Assembly: GCA_938085045.1 (NCBI GenBank)
Contig: CALKGI010000082.1
Span: 1-38,635 of the forward strand
Length of the DNA stretch: 38,635 nucleotides
From: an uncultured Alteromonadaceae bacterium
GTDB taxonomy: Bacteria > Pseudomonadota > Gammaproteobacteria > Enterobacterales > Alteromonadaceae
Direction of reading: 5' to 3'
Shown: in pieces, positions 26,135 through 34,376 of the stretch
Position numbering within the stretch: position 1 is the first letter of the stretch
How the letters are laid out: every line of letters begins with the position of its first letter
Notes under the pieces: generated by a model
Databases searched by the model: none
What the model saw: the letters and a program-made list of their open reading frames with translations, nothing else
What the model was told of the DNA's origin: nothing
Made by a program: the position numbers and the translations under genes

Positions 26135-28306
26135 ATGCAAAAGTTTATTTATAGGGTGTTGTTGTATTTGGCATGTACATGTTCATGTATAAGTGCAGTA
26201 CAGGCCTGTGCTGATGAGCCGTTTCTACCAATATCTCAAATCATGACCAAAACGGGTTTGCCCCTGCATAATTATACTCGGAATTTACAATTTAAATGTA
26301 AGTTTGAGTTTTGCAAGGTGAGCGTTGAGCAGCTCTGGTTGCTGCTAGACAAGGTCGAAAAAGACGCTAGTGTGGTTGATGATTTTGAACGAGTGATGTC
26401 TGCGGGTTCACTTATTCCGATGATATTGGCTCGTGGTGATGACAGTGATTACCAGCAGTTACTGGAGCGTGCGACACAAAAGGTCGAAGATTCGATGCTT
26501 CAGACTCAATATCTGGATGATTTGGGCCGTTATTGGCTGACCCGAGAGTTGCGGTTGATTTTGGCACAAGGTAAATCAGCTAATGTTAAGCTTGAAATGA
26601 AAGGCGAACCGTTGCCAGCACATTTGTCTGGAGCGTCTGAGCGATTGCAACAGGCTTGGCGATTGTATCGTTCGGTGAAACGTCAGTTCGACAGTTATTT
26701 GCAAAATGGTGGTGAAACTGACGGGGTTTATGCGAAAAAGCATTGGGTTGGTTTTAATGCTGTGGTCGCCGGTTTTTTGGCGGGCGGTCAAAATGACACG
26801 ATTAAAGCCATTGTTACTTGTGGTGTCAGTTGTGGTGCCGACAGCAGGGGGTTTACCACAAGACGAGATAGTATCATTTTGATGTCGTTGCTGGCGCAAA
26901 GGCGGTTCGATGGGGTTGTTGGCGCCTTGTTAAAATATAAACCAGATGATTGGCACTGGCGCAATAAGGGTTTGTCTGAACTGACTGTACAGCTTTTCGA
27001 TTTTGTCGGAGTTGATTGGCAAGCGCTACATATTGGTGCGGCTTTGGATAAACAATATTTTCACTTGAATGAGTTGGAGAAATTTGGCGGTGATGGTGCT
27101 GTCGAATATTTGCTTGATATGGGGGCGCTGCCATTTTTTGCTACTAATCAGTTTTATATTAGAGCCATTAAGCACTTTATTACCCCGGGACACTCTGTAA
27201 CTCAACCAAACACGGTAATTCATTCAAATAAGGCAACTGAAAAACAGCAAAAGGCATTATTGGGTTATATTTTGGCAACCGTCGATACCAACGGCGATTT
27301 GATGCATGTAGAGTGGGCCAGTGGTTTATTGGCAGATTTGCAAAGGCCTGAAACCAAAGCGGTTTTAATGGCTATTTTGAAGGGGCCTTATTTAAAAGCT
27401 GCCCAAAAAGCAGCTACAACCCTCAGGGCTATGGGCATTGAGGTTGATGTACCAATCGCGCCCAAATCAGCGAAATTCAAGCTTTTGGTCAATGGCAAAT
27501 TGCAAACCGATACTTCGATCAGTTGGTTGGTCAGTTATTCTGGAGGAAAAACACACGGCGCTTTGAAGACAGGCCCCGATGGGACTTTTGAGATTGCCGG
27601 TGATATTGCCAGAGTGACAAAAGGTGAAGCATTTTTAACGGTGGCTTCAACCAATAAACTCAAAACACCAAAAGACCGATTCTTTGCTACCCGAATTTCA
27701 ACATCAGGTCTTGGCGACATTGTTACACTGGACGTCAAAACTTTACCGCTGGTGTTTAATCTTAATCTTGATCAGCTACCTGGCGAAGTTACCGACAAAA
27801 AGGCTATTGTTCGTTTGAATTATCGTGGCGGTAAAGCGGGCGTTGATGTTAATTTTTCGCAAACCTATGGTGCCATCAGTGCTGGCGTGGCTGAGCAGAT
27901 CACTTTTTCGAGTTTGGCAACAGGCGTATATTATGCGTCTATTGAGGTACCCGGTGCGGCGTCATGGTCAAGTTCGTCGTTTGAGCTTGTGGATGAACCT
28001 AAAGAACTTGAAGTGGTTTTAAAACCGGGTAGGGATTTGAAAGTGGCGTTTTCACAGCCCGATATTCAGTTTAGATTGCGCAGGGCCAACGGTAAGATAC
28101 GTTATGACTGGGGCTCAACAATTGTCCGGGGGTTGGCGTTTGGTCAGTACAAATTGGTGATCCCATCAAGTACCGCTCAAAAAGAAAATCGGCGAGTGTC
28201 GATGCCAGGTTATTCGGGGCCTGATTTTGCTGGAAGAGAAATTGATATCACGCTGGATGAAAACAGCGCCGACATTGTTGATTTGGGCGTGATCCAGTTA
28301 GAATAA
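26135..28306 (+). CDS. Large exported protein of unknown function
   Basis: I do not recognise the family. The 723 residues begin with a clear signal sequence (QKFIYRVLLYLACTCSCISA, cleaved near VQA) followed by a Cys-rich start. Residues roughly 30-440 are helical and repeat-like with leucine-rich segments and several QxxLxxAT or HAT-type stretches; residues 450-720 look like beta-sandwich modules (KFKLLVNGKLQTDTSISWLV, KTGPDGTFEIAGDI, LATGVYYASIEVPG) resembling carboxypeptidase regulatory or Ig-like folds. The longer frame from 26099 is less likely, because GGGAGG lies four bases before ATG 26135. Its neighbour downstream is a membrane protein 33 bases away, so the two may be co-transcribed. 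Confidence 0.6.
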   Translation: MQKFIYRVLLYLACTCSCISAVQACADEPFLPISQIMTKTGLPLHNYTRNLQFKCKFEFCKVSVEQLWLLLDKVEKDASVVDDFERVMSAGSLIPMILARGDDSDYQQLLERATQKVEDSMLQTQYLDDLGRYWLTRELRLILAQGKSANVKLEMKGEPLPAHLSGASERLQQAWRLYRSVKRQFDSYLQNGGETDGVYAKKHWVGFNAVVAGFLAGGQNDTIKAIVTCGVSCGADSRGFTTRRDSIILMSLLAQRRFDGVVGALLKYKPDDWHWRNKGLSELTVQLFDFVGVDWQALHIGAALDKQYFHLNELEKFGGDGAVEYLLDMGALPFFATNQFYIRAIKHFITPGHSVTQPNTVIHSNKATEKQQKALLGYILATVDTNGDLMHVEWASGLLADLQRPETKAVLMAILKGPYLKAAQKAATTLRAMGIEVDVPIAPKSAKFKLLVNGKLQTDTSISWLVSYSGGKTHGALKTGPDGTFEIAGDIARVTKGEAFLTVASTNKLKTPKDRFFATRISTSGLGDIVTLDVKTLPLVFNLNLDQLPGEVTDKKAIVRLNYRGGKAGVDVNFSQTYGAISAGVAEQITFSSLATGVYYASIEVPGAASWSSSSFELVDEPKELEVVLKPGRDLKVAFSQPDIQFRLRRANGKIRYDWGSTIVRGLAFGQYKLVIPSSTAQKENRRVSMPGYSGPDFAGREIDITLDENSADIVDLGVIQLE

Positions 28307-28338
28307 GCGTTTTCATTGTTACGGAATAAGACAAATCC

Positions 28339-29049
28339 ATGGCCAACTTTCAAGCGCACCTCAGCGCAGCAACCATCACCAGTTCATTAACCGCCAGCAC
28401 TGCATTGAGTTTGCAGCTGGCGAATCAGTCTGAAATTATCGCACTGTGGTTTTTAGGCGTGCTCGGTGGTTTGTTGCCCGATATCGATTCTGATGATTCA
28501 ACCTCGCTAAGATTGGTGTTTAAGGTGCTCGGAATGGTGGTGGCGCTGTTTTTTGCGATGTGGTTTTATCCTGTTTTGTCGGTGGTTGGTTTGTGGTTGA
28601 TCGGGGCGTTGATATATACGTTGGTGCGTTATGCTTTGTTGCCTTTATTTGAGAAAGTAACTGTTCACCGGGGCAGTGTTCATAGTTTGTTGGCTTGCGC
28701 GATGTTTGGATTGGCCAGTGTGCAATTGAGCGTATTGTGTGGCACCAGCATCGTTTTTGCTTGGTGCGCCGGGGTATTTATTATCATGGGTATGTTGACG
28801 CATTTAACGTTAGATGAGATTTACAGCGTCGACTTGGCCGATATGGAGTTTAAACGCTCTTTTGGCACAGCTTTAAAGCCACTGTCTATTGATTTTCCGT
28901 TAGAGACGGGCGCGCAGGTTATAGCTGTTGTCGCGTTGGTTTATTTTGCCCCTTCGGTTGAGCCGTTTATCAGCGCTGTTGAGCAAGCTAAGTTTAGTTT
29001 TTTGCCTGCCCAGGAGTGGACTGCGCTGCGTGAGTGGGTTGGGGTGTAG
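28339..29049 (+). CDS. YdjM-like membrane-bound metal-dependent hydrolase family protein
   Basis: An integral inner-membrane protein of 236 residues. Conserved acidic/histidine motifs lie beside membrane segments: GGLLPDIDSDDS near residue 43, HRGSVHSLL near 113, and HLTLDEIYSVD near 157. These are the features of the PF04307 (YdjM/LexA-binding inner-membrane) family, thought to bind metal in or near the membrane; substrates are unknown. GGAATAAG lies about 11 bases before the ATG. In E. coli ydjM is SOS-induced, but I see no clear LexA box here. Confidence 0.8.
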   Translation: MANFQAHLSAATITSSLTASTALSLQLANQSEIIALWFLGVLGGLLPDIDSDDSTSLRLVFKVLGMVVALFFAMWFYPVLSVVGLWLIGALIYTLVRYALLPLFEKVTVHRGSVHSLLACAMFGLASVQLSVLCGTSIVFAWCAGVFIIMGMLTHLTLDEIYSVDLADMEFKRSFGTALKPLSIDFPLETGAQVIAVVALVYFAPSVEPFISAVEQAKFSFLPAQEWTALREWVGV

Positions 29050-29083
29050 GTAACCTTTCGTCCACAAAAGAATAATAGAGCCT

Positions 29084-30457
29084 CTACCCCCAAATCTTCT
29101 GCCAAGCGTCAAAGGCCGAAGGCCTTATTCTATAACGGGCAAAATTACCTTCATGTAAACTCAGTAATTCGGTTTCAACCACTTCTACAAAACGCGCTCT
29201 ATCGGTTGTTGGCAACGAAAGTGCTTTTGTTTGCACTTGCTCAGATGCCTGCGCATGGTCCATGGTTTTTGTCACAATATGAGCGATTAATTCGCGCATG
29301 GTTTCGCGATATTGAATTCTGAATGGGTCGGGTTCGCCCAAAGATTGGCGTACAGCCGAGTATCTGTGAGATGAGCGTTCGTAGGCCCACATAAAAACCG
29401 ACTTGAGCAAATCAATTCGGTTAAGTTCGTAAACGCCGATAATCCCCCAAGTGTATAAGTCGTTTGGTACGTCGACAAAAGACAGTGGCGACAGATTATG
29501 CTTGGTAAAAGAAATGTTACTGGCTAAGCGAGATACCCTTTTGTTGACGTCATCGAACGGTTGCAAGTAAGGAAAATGCACCATGACGAAAAACGCCTGT
29601 TCGAACGGGTTGGTGATCTGCTCTGCTTTTTCTAATATCAAATCAAATACTTCGGTTATTTCTTGTGGCACAGCTAAAGGCTCGAACACCGAGTGGCTGA
29701 TACCCACGGCAATGTGACGCAAACGGCCTGACGCGCTTGGGTCGGGCAACAGGTTGTACGACAACAAACCATGTAGATTCAAAATGGTATAACGGTTAAA
29801 TCCTATGTCTTGTGCGCTATAAACCAAAAACTCTATGGCCTCTTTATGGTTGAGGATCATTTGCGATTCGAGCGTTGTTTTGTTGTCTAATGCCTGACCT
29901 GAGTCGATTAATCGTTGGGTGTCGAGTAATGAATAGGTGTTGCCCTCTAAACGACTTGAGTTCCAAGACAGGTCGATGAGTAAGCGGTTTAGAATTTCTT
30001 TGGCATAAGTGCCTGCAGGGTGCTCCACCATTGTGGTTTTACCCAGTGCTGTTAGCTTTTCTATTTCGTCTTGAGCTAGGTATTGCGTGACATTGGGCTG
30101 ATAAGATTCAACAAACTCTCGGTTATATCCAACAGGTTTGCGTTGATGGATAGGTGCCTTGACCAAACTCAACGTTTTTTGGGCTTGCGCAGATAAAGGA
30201 ATTGCATCTTCGGTGGCAGCGGTGACATTTGTTTGCGCTGATGGCTCAATTAAACTGTACTTGGTTGCTCGCGACTTACCTTCAATACGTATAAATCCTT
30301 TTTCTTGAAGCCTTTGCAATCGCCGTTGTAAGGTTCGTTTGGGCAAGGTAAAGGTGAGTACTTGCGCAACTTCATCAACCAATGCGCCTTCGGGAAAAGC
30401 CAACAAGGCAAGCTTGATTGATTCTAATTCTTCACGCTGAGTTAATTCAATAGCCAT
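29084..30457 (-). CDS. Fic-family protein with winged-helix N-terminus and altered catalytic motif
   Basis: Fic proteins usually transfer AMP or a related nucleotide group onto target proteins. This 457-residue protein has an N-terminal winged helix (SIKLALLAFPEGALVDEVAQ, then KRTLQRRLQRLQEKGFIRIEG) and a Fic core. An inhibitory motif SSRLEGN with E171 is present N-terminal to the core, as in class II Fic proteins. The catalytic motif reads QPFDDVNKR at residues 299-307 where HPFxDGNGR is expected: His is replaced by Gln and the first Gly by Val. The surrounding helix (FFVMVHFPYL, VSRLASNISF) is otherwise well formed, which suggests a functional variant rather than decay. Four palindromes upstream suggest autoregulation through the winged helix. 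The start ATG 30457 abuts a half-site TCGCGACA (30461-30468). Confidence 0.85.
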   Translation of the reverse strand: MAIELTQREELESIKLALLAFPEGALVDEVAQVLTFTLPKRTLQRRLQRLQEKGFIRIEGKSRATKYSLIEPSAQTNVTAATEDAIPLSAQAQKTLSLVKAPIHQRKPVGYNREFVESYQPNVTQYLAQDEIEKLTALGKTTMVEHPAGTYAKEILNRLLIDLSWNSSRLEGNTYSLLDTQRLIDSGQALDNKTTLESQMILNHKEAIEFLVYSAQDIGFNRYTILNLHGLLSYNLLPDPSASGRLRHIAVGISHSVFEPLAVPQEITEVFDLILEKAEQITNPFEQAFFVMVHFPYLQPFDDVNKRVSRLASNISFTKHNLSPLSFVDVPNDLYTWGIIGVYELNRIDLLKSVFMWAYERSSHRYSAVRQSLGEPDPFRIQYRETMRELIAHIVTKTMDHAQASEQVQTKALSLPTTDRARFVEVVETELLSLHEGNFARYRIRPSAFDAWQKIWG

Positions 30458-30505
30458 TTATCGCGACATTTTTGGGGTTTATTGTGACAGTTTAACTTAA
30501 AAAAG

Positions 30506-30650
30506 TGTCGCGCAAAGGGTTTGCGCGACAAATTACCTTAAAAATTGTCGCGCTAATGGCTTTCGCGACAAATTACCTTAAAAAGTGTCGCGCAAATGGT
30601 TTTCGCGACAAATTATCTTAAAAAGTGTCGCGCAAATGGTTTTCGCGACA
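30506..30650. repeat. Four tandem 40-bp palindromic repeats between Fic and PtuAB genes
   Basis: Palindromes at 30506-30530, 30546-30570, 30586-30610 and 30626-30650, each 25 bp with outer arms TGTCGCG/CGCGACA. The first is perfect (TGTCGCGCAAA and TTTGCGCGACA around GGG). The others have weaker inner arms around ATGG. The 15-bp linkers are nearly identical (AATTACCTTAAAAAG), so the exact period is 40 bp, close to four helical turns. A fifth half-site TCGCGACA is at 30461-30468 beside the Fic start codon. The array has the look of an operator cluster for a dimeric or winged-helix regulator. Confidence 0.9.
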
Positions 30651-30739
30651 AATTACGGATTGGCAATTACACCCTTTATTGATTACCATGACTTCAGCAT
30701 CGCCATTGTGCACAAACCCAATCCAGAGATCATTCAATT

Positions 30740-31969
30740 ATGACCATCCTTAAAGTCGAAGCACAAAATTTTCGGGCGTTTAAAAGTCTGACTGCCGAGT
30801 TTAATCCCAAGTTTAATATTCTATGTGGTCCTAATGGTGCTGGTAAGTCTTCTGTTTTGTATGCTATTGCGCACGGTTTGGTATTGAGTGGCAATGAGTC
30901 TGGGTTGACCGAAGAAACAGCGCTTAAATTGATTTTTACAGGTAGATATGGAAGGGAGAAACAAAGCGGTTTTGCACGAGGCACTTTTAAGTATACTGGC
31001 TATCAAAATTCAGATTATGATGATTATTTTAAAATAAATGCTCATCCGGCTTATCACAATACTGATAGAGTGCTATCCCCTCTTTTCATCGGTCCAAACC
31101 GAAACATAACCTACAATAGCGTCACAGGGATGAAAAAAGAAAGTGACTTGGAAAGCAGTCGAAAACAGTGTTTAGATAAAGCTATGGAAAGGCTTGGTAA
31201 CGCCTATGTACCAGACATAAAACAATGGATGGTCAACCGTTTTTTCATCGTCGGCAAAGATTGGGCTGCAACCGAAGAAAAAAACTGGGATTTGGTCATC
31301 TCCAAGTTAAGCATTTTGACTGAATCCGATATAGATTTTGCGTTCAACACCATCGAACGTGACTTAGAACCCTCATTTTTAGTCAACGGCAAAAAAACCT
31401 ACCTTGAAGAATTATCCTCTGGTTTTAAATCAGTCTTAGCCATTATATTCTCAATCGTTGAATGGATTGAAACCACCAATGAAGGCGATGAAGCTAATAT
31501 TGAACAAGCTAAAGGCACTGTGCTTATTGATGAAATCGACGCCCATTTGCACCCCAGCTGGCAAATTCGAATCAAAGGTATTCTGCAAGAGCTTTTCCCT
31601 CACGTTCAATTTATCGTCACCACCCATTCACCTCATGTGATCAGCAGTGCCGGTGAAGGCGAGGTGGGCATGTTAGAAAACAAAGATGGTCACCTAACGG
31701 TAAACTTTGTCGACCACGACATCACTGCTTGGAAAACCGAATATATTTTCAGTGATATTATGGCATTTGAGCCTGAATACGACCGTAAGCTGGCAGGTTT
31801 CATCGATGATATTGAAGATAAAATCGATGAGAATGACCTTGATGGTGCCATGAGCATTCTTGATGGTTATGCCAAGCATGCTCACCCGCAGGATATGACA
31901 CCAAGGGCATTGCGTAAACGGATTGAAAAGCTGCAAAAAAGGATGACTGCGAATGATCAAGCTGAGTAG
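30740..31969 (+). CDS. ptuA: AAA/ABC-type ATPase, Septu PtuA-like
   Basis: Likely the ATPase subunit of a Septu anti-phage system. The 409 residues have an SMC/OLD-like head: N-terminal TILKVEAQNFRAFKSLTAEF, Walker A GPNGAGKS at 30-37, a signature-like LSSGFKSVLAIIFSIVEW, Walker B VLIDEIDAHLHPSW with D264-E265, and a switch His near 296 in VTTHSPHVIS. This ABC head with a short body, followed by an HNH gene overlapping by 17 bases, is the PtuA-PtuB arrangement. It is read away from the Fic gene across the palindrome array. The length is short for PtuA, so another AAA-HNH defence variant is possible. Confidence 0.8.
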   Translation: MTILKVEAQNFRAFKSLTAEFNPKFNILCGPNGAGKSSVLYAIAHGLVLSGNESGLTEETALKLIFTGRYGREKQSGFARGTFKYTGYQNSDYDDYFKINAHPAYHNTDRVLSPLFIGPNRNITYNSVTGMKKESDLESSRKQCLDKAMERLGNAYVPDIKQWMVNRFFIVGKDWAATEEKNWDLVISKLSILTESDIDFAFNTIERDLEPSFLVNGKKTYLEELSSGFKSVLAIIFSIVEWIETTNEGDEANIEQAKGTVLIDEIDAHLHPSWQIRIKGILQELFPHVQFIVTTHSPHVISSAGEGEVGMLENKDGHLTVNFVDHDITAWKTEYIFSDIMAFEPEYDRKLAGFIDDIEDKIDENDLDGAMSILDGYAKHAHPQDMTPRALRKRIEKLQKRMTANDQAE

Positions 31970-32684
31970 ACCTGACAAACCACAATTCCTTACTGACAAC
32001 GAAGCTACATGGAATGTTGCGTTAACGGCGGCGGTAGAGCAGTTTGGTGGTTACAAAGATATTCCAAAAGCGCAAAAAGAAAGCCTGACCAAACATTATC
32101 GTCATGACAACATTAAGTTACCTTTATTTGCGGCGGCTCATGACAAATGTGCTTACTGCGAATGTAAGCCTGCGCAAGGTGGCAGCTATATTCAGGTTGA
32201 ACACTTTTATCCTAAATCACTCTATCCCGAACACTGTTTTGATTGGCATAACTTTCTGCCGGTATGTGCTCGGTGCAATTTGGCCAAGAGTAATTTCGAC
32301 ACCAAACTCACGCCTATCATCAATCCGTACGAGGACACGCCAAAAGAGTATTTACGTGTTTCACTCGCCAAACTGAAGCCGTTGAATGACAAAGGTAGAG
32401 TGACAATACAAGAAGTTAATTTGAACGCTGATAGATTGATTAAAATCAGAACTGAATTGATGACTGACATCCAGATTTTAACCGAAGATATTGCTGAACA
32501 AATCACCGAATATCATGAAGAACAAACTCCCACAAAGCAAAATAGAAAGAAGCTGAAACTGGCTGATTTGGTAGAGCGAGTTGAAGACTTTAAACAACCG
32601 CAAGAAATCCAATCGTTTTTCTGTGAGCAAATTATTCAGGACGATGACGACTATCTTGCCGCCAAAGCGATATTGGCAGCGTAA
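31953..32684 (+). CDS. ptuB: HNH endonuclease, Septu PtuB-like
   Basis: Probable nuclease effector of the PtuAB system, which cleaves DNA when phage infection relieves inhibition by the ATPase. The 243 residues contain a zinc-knuckle HNH arrangement: CAYCEC starting at C66, then VEHFYPKS with H84, a WHNFLPVCARCNLAKS segment with C105 and C108 and the conserved Asn. The C-terminal part is basic and helical (EEQTPTKQNRKKLKLADL). Its ATG lies inside the end of the ATPase gene (17-base overlap), so translation is coupled and a complex is likely. The TIGR02646-like HNH context fits PtuB. Confidence 0.82.
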   Translation: MIKLSRPDKPQFLTDNEATWNVALTAAVEQFGGYKDIPKAQKESLTKHYRHDNIKLPLFAAAHDKCAYCECKPAQGGSYIQVEHFYPKSLYPEHCFDWHNFLPVCARCNLAKSNFDTKLTPIINPYEDTPKEYLRVSLAKLKPLNDKGRVTIQEVNLNADRLIKIRTELMTDIQILTEDIAEQITEYHEEQTPTKQNRKKLKLADLVERVEDFKQPQEIQSFFCEQIIQDDDDYLAAKAILAA

Positions 32685-32799
32685 ACAACTCCTACCCCCA
32701 ACCGCAACACCAAACCTCACCCGAAAATCTCACAGTTGAATTGACTGGTTTATTGTGTACAATAAAAACTTTGTTGCAATCACAGTAGGATGGTCAATC

Positions 32800-34353
32800 A
32801 TGGGTCAAAACAATCGTTATGCCAATAACGACTTAAACGAGGTTAAACAGTTGGGGCTTTGGGCATCGCTGTTGAGTCTGGGTTATATTTTTTGGCTGGT
32901 GGGCGGCATGGAGATTGTTGAACGAATTGCTTACTACGGCGTTAAAGCCAGTGCTAGTTTGTATGCGACCGATGCGGTGTCTAAAGGTGGCTTGGGTTTA
33001 ACCATGAGCGATTACGGCACCATCATGCTAATTTTTGCCATGACCCAAACTTTCATTCCTATCATTCTAGGTGGTACTGCCGACCGATTTGGTTATAAAC
33101 AAACTATTGCCTGCGCTACTGTCATTAAAATCGCTGCTTATTTGACCATGGCAATGTTCCCTAGTTTTGCTGGGTTTACTGTTGGCGCTATGTTGCTGGC
33201 TTTTGGCACGGGTATTTTTAAACCGGGTATTCAAGGCACTATGGTTAAGTCGGTTAAACGTGAAACCAGCACCATGGCTTGGGGCATTTTTTATCAGCTG
33301 GTGAATATCGGTGGTTGGCTGGGGCCTTTGATTGCGGTGCAATTGCGTCAGCTTAGTTGGGAGCATTTGTTTTATGTTTGCGCGGGTATCATCTCGTTGA
33401 ATTTTGTTTTGTTGTTGCTCTATCAAGAGCCGGGTAAGGCTGAGCGTTTGGCTCGAAAAGCACAAATTGATTCAGGCGAAGTGAAACAACAATCTTTGTT
33501 CAAAGAAACACTCGCGGAGGTTAAAAAACCGCTAGTGGTGGGTTATATGTTCGCTTTTTCTGGCTTTTGGTTCATGTTCAACGCGATGTTTGATGTGTTG
33601 CCCAAACACATTGAAGATTGGGTGAATACCAGCACCATAGTGACTGATTTGTTTGGCACTGCGGGTACGCAAAATCCTGTGTGGATTGGTTTGCTGGGGC
33701 TTAATCATGCAGGTACCAAGGTGATGCCTGAGTATTTGATGAGTATTAACTTTTTGATGATAGCCACCACCTGTTTTTTGGTGGCAGCCATGACCGCAAA
33801 ATACAGAATTTTAAGCAGTATGTTGGCCGGTTGTGTGTTTTGTTGCGTTGCTATGTTTATGGTGGGGTTCACACCTGCCGCTTGGGCTATGGTAGTTGCC
33901 ATCGCTGTGTTTAGCCTTGGTGAAATGTTGTTAAGCCCCAAAAAGGGTGAGTTCATGGGCAATATTGCACCAAACGATAAAAAAGCAATGTATCTGGGTT
34001 TTGTGATGTTACCCCAAGGCATTGGTTGGACGCTTGAGGGCAAGTTGGGACCTTGGTTGTATGACCAATATGCTTCTAAAGATTTGTTGGCCAGAGATTA
34101 TTTACAACAGTTGGGTATGGTAAAAGAGCAGGTTTTGGCGATTAAAAATGGTGAAGCTTTTGATACGCTGGTTGCTCATACTGGGCAGTCGGCGCAGGCG
34201 ATGACAGATGTGTTGTACCAAGCCAATGATATTGGCATGGCTTGGTACATTATTGCTACCGTGGGCGCCGTGTCTGGTGTGGGTATTTTCCTTTACGCCA
34301 AATGGGTTTATCGGTTGCAAAACCAGATAGGTTTACAACCGAAAACTGCATGA
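32800..34353 (+). CDS. POT/PTR2-family proton-coupled peptide transporter (MFS)
   Basis: Probably imports di- or tripeptides or related small molecules with protons. The 517-residue protein has about fourteen hydrophobic segments and, in the first, MEIVERIAYYG, matching the ExxER(F/x)xYYG proton-coupling signature of POT proteins. It also shows GTADRFGYKQTIACATV and FKPGIQGTMVKSV in the first half. A GTG at 32755 opens the frame, but ATG 32800 is preferred, since AGGA lies nine bases upstream and the preceding residues look like untranslated leader. Substrate is not predictable. It stands alone, followed by a convergent gene. Confidence 0.8.
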   Translation: MGQNNRYANNDLNEVKQLGLWASLLSLGYIFWLVGGMEIVERIAYYGVKASASLYATDAVSKGGLGLTMSDYGTIMLIFAMTQTFIPIILGGTADRFGYKQTIACATVIKIAAYLTMAMFPSFAGFTVGAMLLAFGTGIFKPGIQGTMVKSVKRETSTMAWGIFYQLVNIGGWLGPLIAVQLRQLSWEHLFYVCAGIISLNFVLLLLYQEPGKAERLARKAQIDSGEVKQQSLFKETLAEVKKPLVVGYMFAFSGFWFMFNAMFDVLPKHIEDWVNTSTIVTDLFGTAGTQNPVWIGLLGLNHAGTKVMPEYLMSINFLMIATTCFLVAAMTAKYRILSSMLAGCVFCCVAMFMVGFTPAAWAMVVAIAVFSLGEMLLSPKKGEFMGNIAPNDKKAMYLGFVMLPQGIGWTLEGKLGPWLYDQYASKDLLARDYLQQLGMVKEQVLAIKNGEAFDTLVAHTGQSAQAMTDVLYQANDIGMAWYIIATVGAVSGVGIFLYAKWVYRLQNQIGLQPKTA

Positions 34354-34376
34354 GCTAACCGCTAAAAATAGAGCTT

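Noticed and set aside
30506-30650. CRISPR array
   Set aside because: The spacers are nearly identical 15-bp linkers, the repeats are palindromes of a tandem 40-bp unit, and no cas genes are nearby.
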